Source: Gammaproteobacteria bacterium
GTDB lineage: Bacteria > Pseudomonadota > Gammaproteobacteria > Eutrophobiales > Eutrophobiaceae
Reading direction: 5' to 3'
Length of the DNA stretch: 40,624 nt
Assembly: GCA_030829985.1 (NCBI GenBank)
Contig: JAURNW010000003.1
Coordinates: 1 to 40,624 of the forward strand
Below are positions 7,882-19,296 of this stretch, piece after piece (the stretch's first letter is position 1; each line of letters opens with the position of its first letter). The notes beneath the pieces are model-generated. The model searched no databases. It was not told the origin of the DNA and saw only the letters and a list, made by a program, of their open reading frames with translations. The position numbers and the translations under genes are program-made.

Positions 7882-9033
7882 TCACAATCGACTACGAAAG
7901 GATTTGTAGTCGTATTGTTTTATTAACTCTAGATTATTCTCTTCATCTAGTATGTAGGTTGTTGGTAAATTAATCCCATTAAACATATTTGCTTTAACTT
8001 GCATATAAGCACCAATGTTTTTAAATACAATGCGACTACCAGGTTCAATTATTTCATCAAAATAATAATCGCCAAATAGATCGCCACTCAAGCAACTACA
8101 TCCCACCAGGCGGTATTCATACTTACCATTGCCGGATGCCTGAATAACATCAGGCTTGTATTGATATTCAAAGACCTCAGGCAAATGATTTATAGTTGCA
8201 TCGAGCATAACGATTTTTTTATTTTTACTCTCAATCAGGTCAATAACTCTAGAGACCAAATAACCTGCTCTTCCAGTTATAGCCTTACCAGGTTCAATAT
8301 AAACATCCACATTAAACTCATCCTGGAGCCATTTAATGGTGTCTTCCAGCGGCGTTAAATCTGTTTCACGTTTGAACAAATAACCACCACCGAGATTAAT
8401 CCATCTTAATTGTGGTTTATATTCTGATAAACCTTGCATAACCTGTTTTATACTTTGACTTAATTCATCAAAACAGATTGATTCACAATTATTATGTATA
8501 TGAATACCTTCAATATATTGCCAATCCAGTTCTTGTTTTATATTTGCACTAACAATTTGATCAAATGTCATACCCAGTTTTGAATCTGGTCGACAGGGGT
8601 CATAACGTTCATCCTTAACAAAAGATAATTCCGGATTGATGCGTATCCCGCAACTTGAGTTTTTATTGATTTGTTTTGAAAAACGGCGCCACTGTGTTAC
8701 TGAGTTCAAGGTCACAAAATCACTTAATTCAATAATATCTTCCCATTCATCATCTCGATAACCCGGTGTCGTAATGTGTATAGTCTGATCCTCATCGAGT
8801 ATTTCTTTTGCTAACTGAACTTCAAACCGGGAGCTACATGAAAAGCCAACCATATAAGGTTTTATCACGTTGAGTAATCCAATCATGTTCACAGACTTGA
8901 TTGAATACAGAGGCAAGCATCCGGTTTTGTCTTTTAAAGCGACTAGCCTATCCAGCACATCAATGATACGGGCTTGATCATAGACATACGCCGGGGTCGA
9001 TATATCAAGTTTATGGAAAATTGAATCTTTCAT
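7882..9033 (-). CDS. nspC: Carboxynorspermidine/carboxyspermidine decarboxylase
   Basis: This PLP enzyme decarboxylates carboxyspermidine or carboxynorspermidine to the triamine. The 383 residues form an alanine-racemase-fold barrel (about 15-250) plus a C-terminal beta domain. The likely PLP lysine is K46 in PLYSIKSV. Further signatures are INPELSF, HIHNNCES, the phosphate-binding LGGGY, IEPGKAI and the catalytic GCSCLSGD motif. The length is typical. Its usual partner, carboxyspermidine dehydrogenase, is not in the window, so it is genetically orphaned here. It converges with dps (6 bases between stops) and diverges from a small secreted-protein gene across 43 bases. No strong ribosome-binding site is visible. 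Confidence 0.93.
   Translation of the reverse strand: MKDSIFHKLDISTPAYVYDQARIIDVLDRLVALKDKTGCLPLYSIKSVNMIGLLNVIKPYMVGFSCSSRFEVQLAKEILDEDQTIHITTPGYRDDEWEDIIELSDFVTLNSVTQWRRFSKQINKNSSCGIRINPELSFVKDERYDPCRPDSKLGMTFDQIVSANIKQELDWQYIEGIHIHNNCESICFDELSQSIKQVMQGLSEYKPQLRWINLGGGYLFKRETDLTPLEDTIKWLQDEFNVDVYIEPGKAITGRAGYLVSRVIDLIESKNKKIVMLDATINHLPEVFEYQYKPDVIQASGNGKYEYRLVGCSCLSGDLFGDYYFDEIIEPGSRIVFKNIGAYMQVKANMFNGINLPTTYILDEENNLELIKQYDYKSFRSRL
7885..7925 (+). terminator. Intrinsic terminator of dps
   Basis: CGACTAC (7889-7895) pairs with GTAGTCG (7906-7912) around a ten-base loop. CAAT and ATTG extend the stem past a one-base bulge, and a TTTTATT tract follows. It lies directly after the dps stop and inside the last codons of the convergent nspC gene, so those codons double as a terminator on the other strand. 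Confidence 0.75.
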
Positions 9034-9076
9034 GTTATTGTTGTTCTTATTATAAAAAACAAATGATAGAGGAAAT

Positions 9077-9451
9077 ATGATGCACCCTAAAATCGGTTTA
9101 TACCTGACTTTATTCTTTTGCGTGTTTAGCCTTAATGTACATGCAGAATATAAAACGTCCGGACAAATGACTCAGGAAGAATATCAAAAGGTTAGAGTAT
9201 CGTCAGCAGAATATAATGAATGTCTGAATGAAATTGCCATGAGCCAACTTCAGCTACAATCCGATGCAAGAGTCATCGCCGACCATGCCATGAAAGAATG
9301 TTCGATTCATCTTGAAAGCCTCTATGAATTTTTGATATCGGAAAATTATCCGCCAGAATCGATGAAACGTTTTGTCAGCAGCATCAGTAATAAATCTGCC
9401 AACAAGTTATTATCTAATGTAATGCTATATAAAGCGGCGCAAAGCCAATAA
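9077..9451 (+). CDS. Small secreted or periplasmic protein of unknown function
   Basis: The 124-residue product has a clear Sec signal peptide: MMHPK, a hydrophobic core LYLTLFFCVFSLNV, and an HAE cleavage site around residue 23. The mature part is helical and hydrophilic, with two cysteines (in NECLNE and KECSIH) about 26 residues apart that could form a disulfide. I do not recognise a family. A GAGG ribosome-binding site precedes the ATG at good spacing. A second ATG follows immediately and could also be used. It shares a 43-base divergent promoter region with nspC and is convergent with rppH. Confidence 0.75.
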   Translation: MMHPKIGLYLTLFFCVFSLNVHAEYKTSGQMTQEEYQKVRVSSAEYNECLNEIAMSQLQLQSDARVIADHAMKECSIHLESLYEFLISENYPPESMKRFVSSISNKSANKLLSNVMLYKAAQSQ

Positions 9452-9474
9452 ATTTTAGAGTGTTATTAAAAAAC

Positions 9475-9963
9475 CTAACGACGACCAAAACCGGCAGAAA
9501 TAAACGGCGCTAGTTGTTTCAGTGCCTGCTCATAAACATTGCGTTTGAAGGAGACAACTTCTTCAACCGGGTCCCAGACATCAACCCATTTCCACAAATC
9601 GAATTCGGGTTCTTGGCAATGTGTCAGATTGACATAACTTTCGTCAGCAATCAGCCTGAGCAAATACCAAATCTGTTTTTGGCCTATACATAGAGGATAC
9701 GTATTGTGGCGGATAAATCGCTTGGGTAACCAGTATTTCAGCCAATCATCAGTTGAGCCGATTATTTCGACATGTTCAGACTCTAATCCGGTTTCTTCCT
9801 TAAGCTCACGATACATAGCTGATTCAGGAGATTCGTCTTTTTTAATTCCACCCTGTGGAAATTGCCACGCATCCATACCCATACGACGAGCCCAAAAGAC
9901 CCGACCATCGTCATTAGTCAGAATGATACCGACGTTTGCCCTAAACCCTTCAGAATCAATCAC
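9475..9963 (-). CDS. rppH: RNA pyrophosphohydrolase RppH
   Basis: RppH removes pyrophosphate from the 5' triphosphate end of mRNA and so starts 5'-end-dependent decay by RNase E. The 162 residues contain a perfect Nudix box at 38-60 (G-x5-E-x7-REL-KEETGL), preceded by the family-specific [16 protein letters not shown]. The N-terminal [15 protein letters not shown] is diagnostic of RppH among Nudix proteins. The length is typical. The gene diverges from the HAD phosphatase at 10103, an rppH-phosphatase neighbourhood seen in other gammaproteobacteria. Confidence 0.97.
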   Translation of the reverse strand: MIDSEGFRANVGIILTNDDGRVFWARRMGMDAWQFPQGGIKKDESPESAMYRELKEETGLESEHVEIIGSTDDWLKYWLPKRFIRHNTYPLCIGQKQIWYLLRLIADESYVNLTHCQEPEFDLWKWVDVWDPVEEVVSFKRNVYEQALKQLAPFISAGFGRR

Positions 9964-10102
9964 TGCTTATATACCGAAATGAAATATCGTTTAATTTTCC
10001 AATAATAGAGCAAAACAAGCAAACAAAATGGAAATATTTGCCTTCTGTGGAATAACTTCTAGACTAGCCGCTTTTATTTAGACTCCAATTACTTAATTTA
10101 TA

Positions 10103-10759
10103 ATGAAACTCGCACTATTTGACCTTGATAATACCCTGATCGCCGGGGATAGTGATTGTTTGTGGGGAGAATTCCTGAGCGAACATGGTTATGTGGATTC
10201 CGAAGCTTACCAGGAGGGTCATGAAAAATATTATACAGACTATCTAAATGGCGAACTCAATATAGCTGAATTTCTAAAATTCCAATTGAAAGCACTGGCA
10301 GATAATGATCGTGAACAATTGGAAAGATGGAGAGAAAAGTATATTGAAGAGAAAATCAAACCGGTCATTTTACCTAAAGCTAAAGAACTGATTGAACGAC
10401 ATCGCAAGCAAGGTCATGAGCTGTTAATTATAACTGCAACTAATAGATTTATTACACAACCTATTGCAGATGAACTCAATATAAAACACTTAATTGCTTG
10501 TGAGCCCGAGATAATCGATGGTCAATATACCGGTCAAGTCATAGGTACGCCTTCATTTGCTGAGGGCAAAGTCACCCGCTTTAATGAATGGTTGAAGAAA
10601 TTCAAACATAATCCCGAAGAGATTTGGTTTTATAGCGATTCACATAATGATATTCCTCTGCTGCAGGTTGCAGATCATGCTATCGCTGTTGACCCGGATG
10701 CAACATTAATTGCAGCAGCTGAAAAAAATGGTTGGGCCATTATTAGTTTAAGGCAATAA
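10103..10759 (+). CDS. HAD-superfamily IB phosphatase (SerB-like, possible histidinol phosphatase)
   Basis: This 218-residue HAD hydrolase has motif I FDLDNTL (nucleophile D7, acid D9), a helical cap at about 20-85, motif II TATN (T111), motif III K156, and motif IV SDSHNDIPLL (D179, D183). It belongs to the SerB-like subclass IB that includes CicA and HAD-type histidinol-phosphate phosphatases. Homologues next to rppH in pseudomonads have been linked to histidinol phosphatase activity, from memory, but that is not proven by sequence. Phosphoserine phosphatase or another small phosphomonoesterase remains possible. There is no visible ribosome-binding site, and a strong terminator follows. Confidence 0.85.
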   Translation: MKLALFDLDNTLIAGDSDCLWGEFLSEHGYVDSEAYQEGHEKYYTDYLNGELNIAEFLKFQLKALADNDREQLERWREKYIEEKIKPVILPKAKELIERHRKQGHELLIITATNRFITQPIADELNIKHLIACEPEIIDGQYTGQVIGTPSFAEGKVTRFNEWLKKFKHNPEEIWFYSDSHNDIPLLQVADHAIAVDPDATLIAAAEKNGWAIISLRQ

Positions 10760-10783
10760 AAAGGCCGCAATAGCGGCCTTTTT
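10758..10783. terminator. Bidirectional intrinsic terminator
   Basis: An 11-bp perfect stem (AAAAAGGCCGC / GCGGCCTTTTT) with an AATA loop begins inside the stop codon of the HAD phosphatase. The A-run and T-run on either side make it function in both directions, ending the phosphatase transcript and the convergent mdh transcript. Confidence 0.93.
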
Positions 10784-10804
10784 ATAACTAATATGAAGTA
10801 TTAA

Positions 10805-11785
10805 TTAATCAAGAATTTTTGCTACGGCGTCTCTTTCTTCTTCCAATTCCTTTTGTGTAGCATCCATCATTGATCGACTGAATTCATCTATCTCAAGTCC
10901 TTGGACGATTGAATAATCACCGTCTTTACAGGTAACCGGAAATGAATATACCAGCCCTTCTGGAATGCCATAACTACCATCACTAGGGACACCCATGCTA
11001 ACCCAATCATCTGCCGGTGTTCCCAAAACCCAATCACGAATATGGTCAACGGCGCCATTTGCTGCAGAAGCCGCACTCGAAGCGCCTCTAGCATCTATAA
11101 TCTCAGCACCACGTTTAGCCACACGAGGAATATATTGATCTTTATACCAATCAAAATCGACCATTGCTTTTGCTGCTTTACCTGCAACTGTTGTGTTGGA
11201 AATATCAGGATATTGCGTTGTTGAATGGTTACCCCAGATGGTCATTTTTTTAATTTCGCTAACAGCTGAATCCGTCTTGGCTGCAAGCTGAGCCAGCGCA
11301 CGATTATGATCAAGCCGAGTCATAGCAGTAAAGTTGCGCGGGTTTAAGTCCGGCGCACTTACCTTTGCAGTATGTGCATTAGTATTTGCGGGATTACCTA
11401 CAACTAATACCTTTACATCGCGACTTGCATTAGCGTTTAATGCTTGCCCTTGTATTTTAAAAATTCCTCCATTTGCTTCCAGCAAATCACTGCGTTCCAT
11501 ACCAGGTCCACGTGGTTTTGCTCCAACCAACAATGCATAATCTACATCTTTAAATGCAGTGTTAGCATCGTCCGCCAGTACAAAACCGGCAGAAAGCGGG
11601 AAAGCACAGTCATCAATCTCCATAACTACACCTTCTAATGCCTTCATAGCCGGAGTAACTTCCAGGAGTTGCAAAATAACAGGTTGATCCGGACCAAGCA
11701 TTTGCCCGGAAGCAATTCGGAACAACAGTGAATAACCAATCTGACCAGCAGCACCCGTGACTGCAACACGAACAGGGGGTTTCAT
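10805..11785 (-). CDS. mdh: Malate dehydrogenase
   Basis: This enzyme interconverts malate and oxaloacetate with NAD in the TCA cycle. The 326 residues start with the Rossmann motif [13 protein letters not shown]. They also carry the substrate and cofactor segments [32 protein letters not shown] (catalytic Asp and substrate Arg) and the catalytic His in [11 protein letters not shown]. This is the cytosolic-type MDH group, about 326-330 residues long and usual in proteobacteria with this gene type, rather than the 312-residue E. coli type. It is downstream of gltA on the same strand with a 43-base gap, consistent with one gltA-mdh transcript. Confidence 0.97.
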   Translation of the reverse strand: MKPPVRVAVTGAAGQIGYSLLFRIASGQMLGPDQPVILQLLEVTPAMKALEGVVMEIDDCAFPLSAGFVLADDANTAFKDVDYALLVGAKPRGPGMERSDLLEANGGIFKIQGQALNANASRDVKVLVVGNPANTNAHTAKVSAPDLNPRNFTAMTRLDHNRALAQLAAKTDSAVSEIKKMTIWGNHSTTQYPDISNTTVAGKAAKAMVDFDWYKDQYIPRVAKRGAEIIDARGASSAASAANGAVDHIRDWVLGTPADDWVSMGVPSDGSYGIPEGLVYSFPVTCKDGDYSIVQGLEIDEFSRSMMDATQKELEEERDAVAKILD

Positions 11786-11828
11786 TCTTTCAATTCTCCT
11801 TCTAATTTTTTATTTTAATAATTATTGA

Positions 11829-13124
11829 CTACTTACGTTTATCAATTGGTACGTAATCACGTTTTTCCTGACCAATGTAAAGCTGTCTTGGACGACCTAT
11901 CTTGAAATCCGGGTCATCCATCATTTCCAGCCATTGTGCAATCCAGCCGGCTGATCGTGCCAGAGCAAACATTACGGTATACATAGAAGTCGGGATGCCA
12001 AGTGCCTTCAGAATGATGCCAGAATAGAAATCCACGTTCGGATACAATTTACGCTCTACAAAGTATTCATCTTTTAGTGCAATTTCTTCAAGTTGCATTG
12101 CGATATCAAACAAGGGTTGATCTACAGTATCAACTTCTTTCAATAGATCATGACAAACCTGTCTAATGATCGTTGCACGAGGATCATAGTTTTTATAAAC
12201 GCGATGACCAAAACCCATTAATTTGAAGGTATCGTTTTTATCTTTCGCCCGTGCAATAAATTTTGGAATGTTTTCAGGTGTTTCAATCTCTGCCAACATC
12301 TTTAGTACGGCTTCATTTGCACCACCATGAGCACTTCCCCACAAGGTAACAATACCGGCAGTGATACAGGCAAATGGATTAGCTTCGGCACTTCCGGCTA
12401 ATCTAACAGTTGATGTTGATGCGTTTTGTTCATGATCTGCATGCAGAATAAGCATTAAATTAAGCGCCTTAACAGCAATAGGATTAGGCACATATTCACG
12501 CATTGGTACTGAAAACATCATATTTAGAAAATTCTCAACATAACCAAGGTCATCTCTGGAGTAGACAAAAGGATGTCCTACAGAATGTTTATAACAATGC
12601 GAAGCCAATATAGGCATTTTGGCAATAATTCGAATTGCAGTTAATTCTCGATCCAGAGGATCATGAATGTCCATCGCTTCGTGATAATAAGATGACAATG
12701 CACCCGTAACACCAATCAACATCGACATAGGATGAGCGTCATAGAGATAGCCTGTATAAAAACGCTCCAGATGTTCATGTACCATATTGCGCTTATTCAG
12801 GTTTGCTCGAAAGCCATCAAATTGTTGTTGTGTTGGAAGCTCACCGTATAACAACAAATAGCACACTTCGAGATAGGAGCTATTTTGTGCAAGTTGGTCA
12901 ATCGAATATCCTCGATGTAGCAAGATACCTTGTTCGCCATCCAGATATGTAATTGCACTCTTGCAAGCCGCAGTAGTCGTGAAACCCGGATCAAAAGTGA
13001 ACATATCCAGTTCTTTATAGAGCGATTTTGTATCGATTACTGGCGCACCGTAGACACCGGTCAAGATGGGGCATTCAACCTGTTTACCGCTACGATTATC
13101 AGTGATAGTGACTGTATCAGCCAT
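11829..13124 (-). CDS. gltA: Citrate synthase
   Basis: This enzyme condenses acetyl-CoA with oxaloacetate. The 431 residues are the length of the hexameric Gram-negative type, which is often NADH-inhibited. The start of the catalytic region, [32 protein letters not shown], is split here only for description. The active-site motifs are [25 protein letters not shown] (His) and YPNVDFYSG (Asp). A good GGGAGAA ribosome-binding site precedes the ATG. It diverges from sucA across 321 non-coding bases and is followed by mdh. Confidence 0.98.
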   Translation of the reverse strand: MADTVTITDNRSGKQVECPILTGVYGAPVIDTKSLYKELDMFTFDPGFTTTAACKSAITYLDGEQGILLHRGYSIDQLAQNSSYLEVCYLLLYGELPTQQQFDGFRANLNKRNMVHEHLERFYTGYLYDAHPMSMLIGVTGALSSYYHEAMDIHDPLDRELTAIRIIAKMPILASHCYKHSVGHPFVYSRDDLGYVENFLNMMFSVPMREYVPNPIAVKALNLMLILHADHEQNASTSTVRLAGSAEANPFACITAGIVTLWGSAHGGANEAVLKMLAEIETPENIPKFIARAKDKNDTFKLMGFGHRVYKNYDPRATIIRQVCHDLLKEVDTVDQPLFDIAMQLEEIALKDEYFVERKLYPNVDFYSGIILKALGIPTSMYTVMFALARSAGWIAQWLEMMDDPDFKIGRPRQLYIGQEKRDYVPIDKRK

Positions 13125-13445
13125 TAAGCTTCTCCCTAAATTATTGTCTTATTATTTGTTAGGTGTACATAAAATTGCATAAGCATACAGCCCTTTATGG
13201 CATTGCAGCAAGATCGTCTATAATGTCATATAATGTCATATAATGATTTGTGCATAAATATTGCATCCATTAATTCATAAAATAGATTAAAGCTATAGGA
13301 ATTATATTCAGGAAATCTTATAGTTAGGCGTGAAATCTATTTTGATTGTAATTATCAGATGTAATTTAAATATTTTTCTGGGGTTTTGCACAAAAGCAGC
13401 TTGATCCAGAGAGAAACATAATAAAAATTGTAAGGAAATTAAAGC
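13125..13445. promoter_or_regulatory. Intergenic region between gltA and sucA
   Basis: These 321 AT-rich bases hold no gene that I can support. They must contain divergent promoters for gltA(-mdh) and sucA-sucB-lpd. The notable content is a tandem 10-bp repeat at 13219-13245 and the AAGGAA ribosome-binding site of sucA near 13432. I could not choose a convincing -35/-10 pair for either direction. TATAAT occurs several times inside the tandem repeat, so a promoter there is plausible. Confidence 0.6.
13219..13245. repeat. Tandem 10-bp direct repeat TAATGTCATA
   Basis: The unit TAATGTCATA occurs at 13221-13230 and again at 13231-13240 without change, followed by a partial TAATG. The preceding TA creates three overlapping TATAAT hexamers at 13219, 13229 and 13239. 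The period equals one DNA helical turn, as expected for cooperative regulator binding, though replication slippage could also make such a repeat. Confidence 0.85.
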
Positions 13446-16307
13446 ATGAAAAACACGATACCCTCGTGCTTATATAGTGGCAATGCCTGGTTTGTAGAAG
13501 AATTATACGAGACTTATCTTAACCATCCGGAAAGCATCGAACCCGAATGGCGGACATATTTTGATTCCATCCAATCTGGTGAATCAGCAAAAGATATTGC
13601 CCACAGTCCCATTCAGCAAGCCTACGCTAGCGCAGCACAACGGCCTCGCCACAGCACCATGGTAATTCAGTCGCCTGCTGCTGATACTGTTTCTCACCAA
13701 AAACAAACCGCTGTTTTACAGTTAATTAACGCACATCGTTTTAACGGACATCGACAAAGCGACCTTGATCCATTGAAACAATATCAACGCCCCAACATAC
13801 CGGAGCTTGATCCAGCTTTTCATGGTCTCACTGAAGAAGACATGGACAAGACATTTAATACTGGCTCCCTGTTCGCGGCAGATGTGATGACGCTAAGAGA
13901 GATCATCCATATCATTAAAACGACCTATTGTGGTTCCATCGGTGCTGAATATATGCACATCAATGAGACCGAGCAAAAACGTTGGATACAAAAACGTCTT
14001 GAAGAACCGCTGGCTACACCCAATTTCGATACGGAAAAACGCATACGAATTCTTGACCGCGTTATAGATGCAAATGCCCTGGAAGAATATCTGCATACCA
14101 AATATGTTGGTCAAAAAAGGTTCTCACTAGAAGGTGGTGAATCACTTATCCCTCTACTGGATGAAATTATCCAGGAAGGTGGAAAACAAAACATCCAGGA
14201 AATGGTCGTCGGCATGGCTCACCGTGGGCGTCTAAATGTTCTGGTCAATGCCATAGGCAAGAAACCAAGTGAGTTGTTTGACGAATTCGAAGGCAAAACC
14301 ATGGAATCCATCACCGGTTCGGGTGATGTAAAATATCATATGGGCTACTCGTCTGACATTAGTACGCCCGGTGGTAGTGTGCATTTGACACTCTCATTCA
14401 ATCCTTCCCATCTGGAAATTATAGACCCTGTAGTTGAAGGTTCTGTCAGAGCTAGACAAGACAGGCGCGCGGATTATGATCACAATGAAGTATTACCAAT
14501 ATTGATACATGGAGATGCAGCGTTTGCCGGTCAAGGTGTGATAATGGAAACCTTCAATCTGTCACAGACACGCGGTTATGCGACGGGCGGCACGTTACAT
14601 ATCATCATTAATAATCAGATAGGGTTTACGACTAGTGATCCTCTCGATTCTAGATCCTCTTTGTATTGCACAGATGTTGCAAAGATGGTTCAAGCTCCGA
14701 TCTTTCATGTTAATGGCGATGATCCGGAAGCTGTTGTGTTTGTCACCAAGCTCGCTCTTGATTTCAGGATGGAATTTAACAAAGATGTGGTCGTGGATAT
14801 GGTTTGTTATCGTAAACATGGACACAGCGAAGCAGATGAACCAATAACGACCCAACCGGTAATGTATAAACAGGTTCGACTACATCCAGGTGTACGTAAA
14901 CTGCACACAGACAAATTGATAGCAGAAGGAATTGTTACTCAGGAAGAAGCAGATGCTATTGCCAAAGAATACATTGAGTCACTGGAAAGTAACCAGGGGG
15001 TTGCTGGTACTTATGCTGAACATGCAAATCCGAAATATTTACTAAATTTTACCCGCTATATAGGCACGGTATGGACGCACCCGGTTGATACCAATATAGA
15101 TCAAAACGCGGTTGATAGATTGACCGCGTTAATCACAACTATTCCTAATGATTTTGAATTAAGCTCAGCAGTCGAAAAGGTAATGGAATCCCGTAAGCAA
15201 ATGGGTGCCGGTGAAATTCTAATGGATTGGGGGTTCGCAGAAACCATGGCATATGCGTCCTTGATCGATGATGGATATCCTATCCGTATATCAGGACAAG
15301 ACAGCGGCCGCGGAACATTCTTCCACCGACACGCTATTGTTCATAACATGAAAGATGGTCGGACTTACATGCCTCTACAACATATAAAAGATGGCCAACC
15401 AAATTTTCTGGTCATCAACTCTACGCTATCTGAAGAGGCCGTACTTGCTTATGAATATGGATACAGTAGTGCCGAACCGAATGCTCTGGTTTTATGGGAA
15501 GCACAATTTGGTGACTTCGCAAATGGCGCACAGGTGGTCTTTGATCAATTCATCAGTTCTTGCGAAGCCAAGTGGGCGCGTTTTTGTGGCTTAACGGTAT
15601 TCCTGCCACATAGCTATGATGGGCAAGGACCAGAACATTCATCAGCACGACTCGAACGTTATTTACAACTCTGCGCAGAACAAAATATGCAAGTCTGTTT
15701 TCCAAGTACCCCGGCACAAATGTTTCACATGCTGCGAAGACAAATGTTGCGACCTTATCGTAAACCGCTAATTGTTATGAGTCCGAAAAGCTTGTTAAGA
15801 AGAAAGCTATCTACATCACCCCTGGAAGAGTTAGTGAGTGGCAAATTTCAGACTGTAATTGACGAAATTGATGAAATTGATAAAGATCAGGTAACACGCT
15901 TATTACTCTGCAGTGGTAAAGTCTATTTTGATTTGTTGGAACAACGTCGTGAAAGCGAAATTAAAAACATTGCTATAGCGAGAATAGAACAACTCTATCC
16001 GTTCCCAAGAGATGAATTAAAAGTAATCATGGATCAATATTCCAATTTAAAGGAAGTTGTTTGGGTTCAAGAAGAGCCTAAGAACCAGGGAGCCTGGTAC
16101 TATATGCAATCCCGAGGAACGATGATTGGTTGTTTAAAAGATCAACATACCTTTGGTTATGCAGGACGTTTTTATTCCGCTTCACCGGCGACTGGTTTAA
16201 TGCCCGTCCACCTTGCTCAACAAAAAGAACTAATATCTGATGCGTTGCAAATCGATAAGCTGGAAGTAACGACACATAAACAAGTTAACGCAGTATTGCG
16301 TAGATAA
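13446..16307 (+). CDS. sucA: 2-oxoglutarate dehydrogenase E1 component
   Basis: This thiamine-diphosphate enzyme decarboxylates 2-oxoglutarate and succinylates the lipoyl group of SucB. The 953 residues begin with the typical YSGNAWFVEELYETYL segment. They continue with FSLEGGESLIPLLDE, the catalytic region MAHRGRLNVL, the ThDP-binding HGDAAFAGQGV and INNQIGFTT, CYRKHGHSEADEP, and the C-terminal transketolase-like half with SGQDSGRGTFFHRH and MSPKSLLRRK. The length is close to the usual 930-950. It is the first gene of a sucA-sucB-lpd operon, with a good AAGGAA ribosome-binding site. The usual sdh genes do not lie between it and gltA, nor sucCD after it. Confidence 0.98.
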   Translation: MKNTIPSCLYSGNAWFVEELYETYLNHPESIEPEWRTYFDSIQSGESAKDIAHSPIQQAYASAAQRPRHSTMVIQSPAADTVSHQKQTAVLQLINAHRFNGHRQSDLDPLKQYQRPNIPELDPAFHGLTEEDMDKTFNTGSLFAADVMTLREIIHIIKTTYCGSIGAEYMHINETEQKRWIQKRLEEPLATPNFDTEKRIRILDRVIDANALEEYLHTKYVGQKRFSLEGGESLIPLLDEIIQEGGKQNIQEMVVGMAHRGRLNVLVNAIGKKPSELFDEFEGKTMESITGSGDVKYHMGYSSDISTPGGSVHLTLSFNPSHLEIIDPVVEGSVRARQDRRADYDHNEVLPILIHGDAAFAGQGVIMETFNLSQTRGYATGGTLHIIINNQIGFTTSDPLDSRSSLYCTDVAKMVQAPIFHVNGDDPEAVVFVTKLALDFRMEFNKDVVVDMVCYRKHGHSEADEPITTQPVMYKQVRLHPGVRKLHTDKLIAEGIVTQEEADAIAKEYIESLESNQGVAGTYAEHANPKYLLNFTRYIGTVWTHPVDTNIDQNAVDRLTALITTIPNDFELSSAVEKVMESRKQMGAGEILMDWGFAETMAYASLIDDGYPIRISGQDSGRGTFFHRHAIVHNMKDGRTYMPLQHIKDGQPNFLVINSTLSEEAVLAYEYGYSSAEPNALVLWEAQFGDFANGAQVVFDQFISSCEAKWARFCGLTVFLPHSYDGQGPEHSSARLERYLQLCAEQNMQVCFPSTPAQMFHMLRRQMLRPYRKPLIVMSPKSLLRRKLSTSPLEELVSGKFQTVIDEIDEIDKDQVTRLLLCSGKVYFDLLEQRRESEIKNIAIARIEQLYPFPRDELKVIMDQYSNLKEVVWVQEEPKNQGAWYYMQSRGTMIGCLKDQHTFGYAGRFYSASPATGLMPVHLAQQKELISDALQIDKLEVTTHKQVNAVLRR

Positions 16308-16322
16308 TTTAAGGAGAAGATC

Positions 16323-17654
16323 GTGTTGGTTGATATCAAAGTACCCGTCCTGGCAGAGTCTGTCGCTGAAGCTACATTGTTAAGCTGGCAAAAACGTGTC
16401 GGTGATAAGGTAAAGCGTGGAGATAATCTAATCGATATTGAAACCGATAAGGTGACGCTTGAAGTGGCAGCTTTAAATGACGGTGTCATTTCTGAAATTT
16501 TGAGAGATGATGGTGAAACTGTTAATAGTGATGAAGTTATTGCCCGTATTGATACAGAAGCGAGTGGAGATACCCCAAAAAAACAGGAACCTGAATCCAA
16601 ATCTGCACCCGAACAACAATCTCTTCCGGAGATGGATCTAAAAAATACAGATAAACCCGTTCCCGAGTCTCTAAAGTTAAGCCCCGCTGTTCGAAACATG
16701 ATGGAAGAACATAATTTAAATGCTGCAGATATTAAAACGAGTTCAGATCGAATTACAAAAGAAGATGTACTTCGACATATAGAAGGTGGTTCAGCAAAAA
16801 CCAGTGCTCCAACTTCTATACAAAATAAGGTCGCAGAAAAAACTCAACCGGGCAATACAACTGTGCCTCAAATACCAGAGCCAAAAGCTGAAACCGAAAG
16901 CAGTAAATCTGCAACACCAGTAGCAGTTCCTGTATTGACGGGCAGCGCAGGAGACAGGCCTGAAGAAACTGTGCCTATGACACGACTCCGTAAACGGGTA
17001 GCTGAGAGGCTGCTAGGTGCACAACATGAAAATGCTATTCTCACAACATTCAACGAAGTGAATATGCAACCAGTCATGGACATTCGTAAACGCTATAAGG
17101 ACGAATTTGAAAAAACGCATGGAAGTAAACTGGGGTTTATGTCTTTCTTTACCCGTGCGACTGTAGAAGCACTAAAAAAATTCCCTGTCATTAATGCATC
17201 TGTAGATGGCGATAATATTATTTATCATGGTTATTTCGATATTGGTATCGCTGTTAGTTCTCCAAGAGGGCTTGTTGTTCCTATTATACGAGATGCAGAC
17301 TCACTATCACTTGCTAATATTGAATCTACTATTAGAAATTTTGGCGAAAAAGCCACCGATGGTAAATTAACTATGGATGATCTAACCGGTGGTACGTTCA
17401 CAATCACCAATGGCGGTATATTTGGTTCATTATTGTCAACGCCTATCATCAATCCTCCACAAAGCGCGATACTTGGAATGCATGCAATTAATGAAAAGCC
17501 TGTTGTAGCGAATGGTGAAATTGTCATACGTCCAATGATGTATCTGGCTCTGTCATATGACCACCGCATTATCGATGGTCGAGAGGCTGTTCAATTTCTG
17601 GTGTCTATTAAAAAGCAATTGGAAGATCCTGCACGGTTTCTATTGCAACTCTAA
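16323..17654 (+). CDS. sucB: Dihydrolipoyllysine succinyltransferase E2 component
   Basis: This is the core of the 2-oxoglutarate dehydrogenase complex and transfers succinyl from lipoyl to CoA. The 443 residues show, in order, a lipoyl domain (2-77, lipoylated K43 in [10 protein letters not shown]), a Pro/Ser/Glu-rich linker, a peripheral-subunit-binding domain at about 118-153, a second flexible linker to about residue 215, and the catalytic domain ending with H414 and D418 in SYDHRIIDG. The start is GTG at 16323, with AAGGAGAAG just upstream. Only 15 bases separate it from sucA. Confidence 0.97.
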   Translation: MLVDIKVPVLAESVAEATLLSWQKRVGDKVKRGDNLIDIETDKVTLEVAALNDGVISEILRDDGETVNSDEVIARIDTEASGDTPKKQEPESKSAPEQQSLPEMDLKNTDKPVPESLKLSPAVRNMMEEHNLNAADIKTSSDRITKEDVLRHIEGGSAKTSAPTSIQNKVAEKTQPGNTTVPQIPEPKAETESSKSATPVAVPVLTGSAGDRPEETVPMTRLRKRVAERLLGAQHENAILTTFNEVNMQPVMDIRKRYKDEFEKTHGSKLGFMSFFTRATVEALKKFPVINASVDGDNIIYHGYFDIGIAVSSPRGLVVPIIRDADSLSLANIESTIRNFGEKATDGKLTMDDLTGGTFTITNGGIFGSLLSTPIINPPQSAILGMHAINEKPVVANGEIVIRPMMYLALSYDHRIIDGREAVQFLVSIKKQLEDPARFLLQL

Positions 17655-17671
17655 ATAAAACTAGGATTTAA

Positions 17672-19108
<1,437 letters not shown>

Positions 19109-19219
19109 ATATACTTATAAATCAAAGATAAATAAGAGCTAACAATCGAGCAGTTCTATATATCTGGAGAATCTCACTCCCGGATAGATTAATCACATTG
19201 ATGCCAAATCGTGTCAAAC

Positions 19220-19247
19220 TAGACATGTCTATTTGATTTCTGATAAT
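19220..19247 (+). promoter_or_regulatory. Candidate sigma70 promoter of the thiolase gene
   Basis: TAGACA (19220-19225) and GATAAT (19242-19247) are separated by 16 bases, each matching the consensus at five of six positions. The -35 sits in a 12-bp perfect palindrome (TAGACATGTCTA, 19220-19231). Transcription would begin near 19254, just before the TTGC-N3-GCAA dyad. The prediction is by eye only. Confidence 0.45.
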
Positions 19248-19259
19248 ATTTGCGGTTGG

Positions 19260-19276
19260 ATGTTGCGACGCAACAT
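19260..19276. promoter_or_regulatory. Perfect dyad, candidate PhaR operator upstream of thiolase
   Basis: ATGTTGCG-A-CGCAACAT is a 17-base perfect inverted repeat containing TTGC-GAC-GCAA. PhaR repressors of alphaproteobacteria are reported to bind TGC-rich dyads of the form CTGC-N3-GCAG, as I recall. The same TGC-N3-GCA core occurs twice in the phasin promoter of this window, and phaR lies between the two sites. The link to PhaR is inferred. Confidence 0.5.
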
Positions 19277-19296
19277 AACAATATTACCTGATTCAC

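Noticed and set aside
16217-16699. 160-residue minus-strand frame across the sucA-sucB junction
   Set aside because: It lies over two well-supported genes, is Ser/Thr-rich and resembles no known protein.
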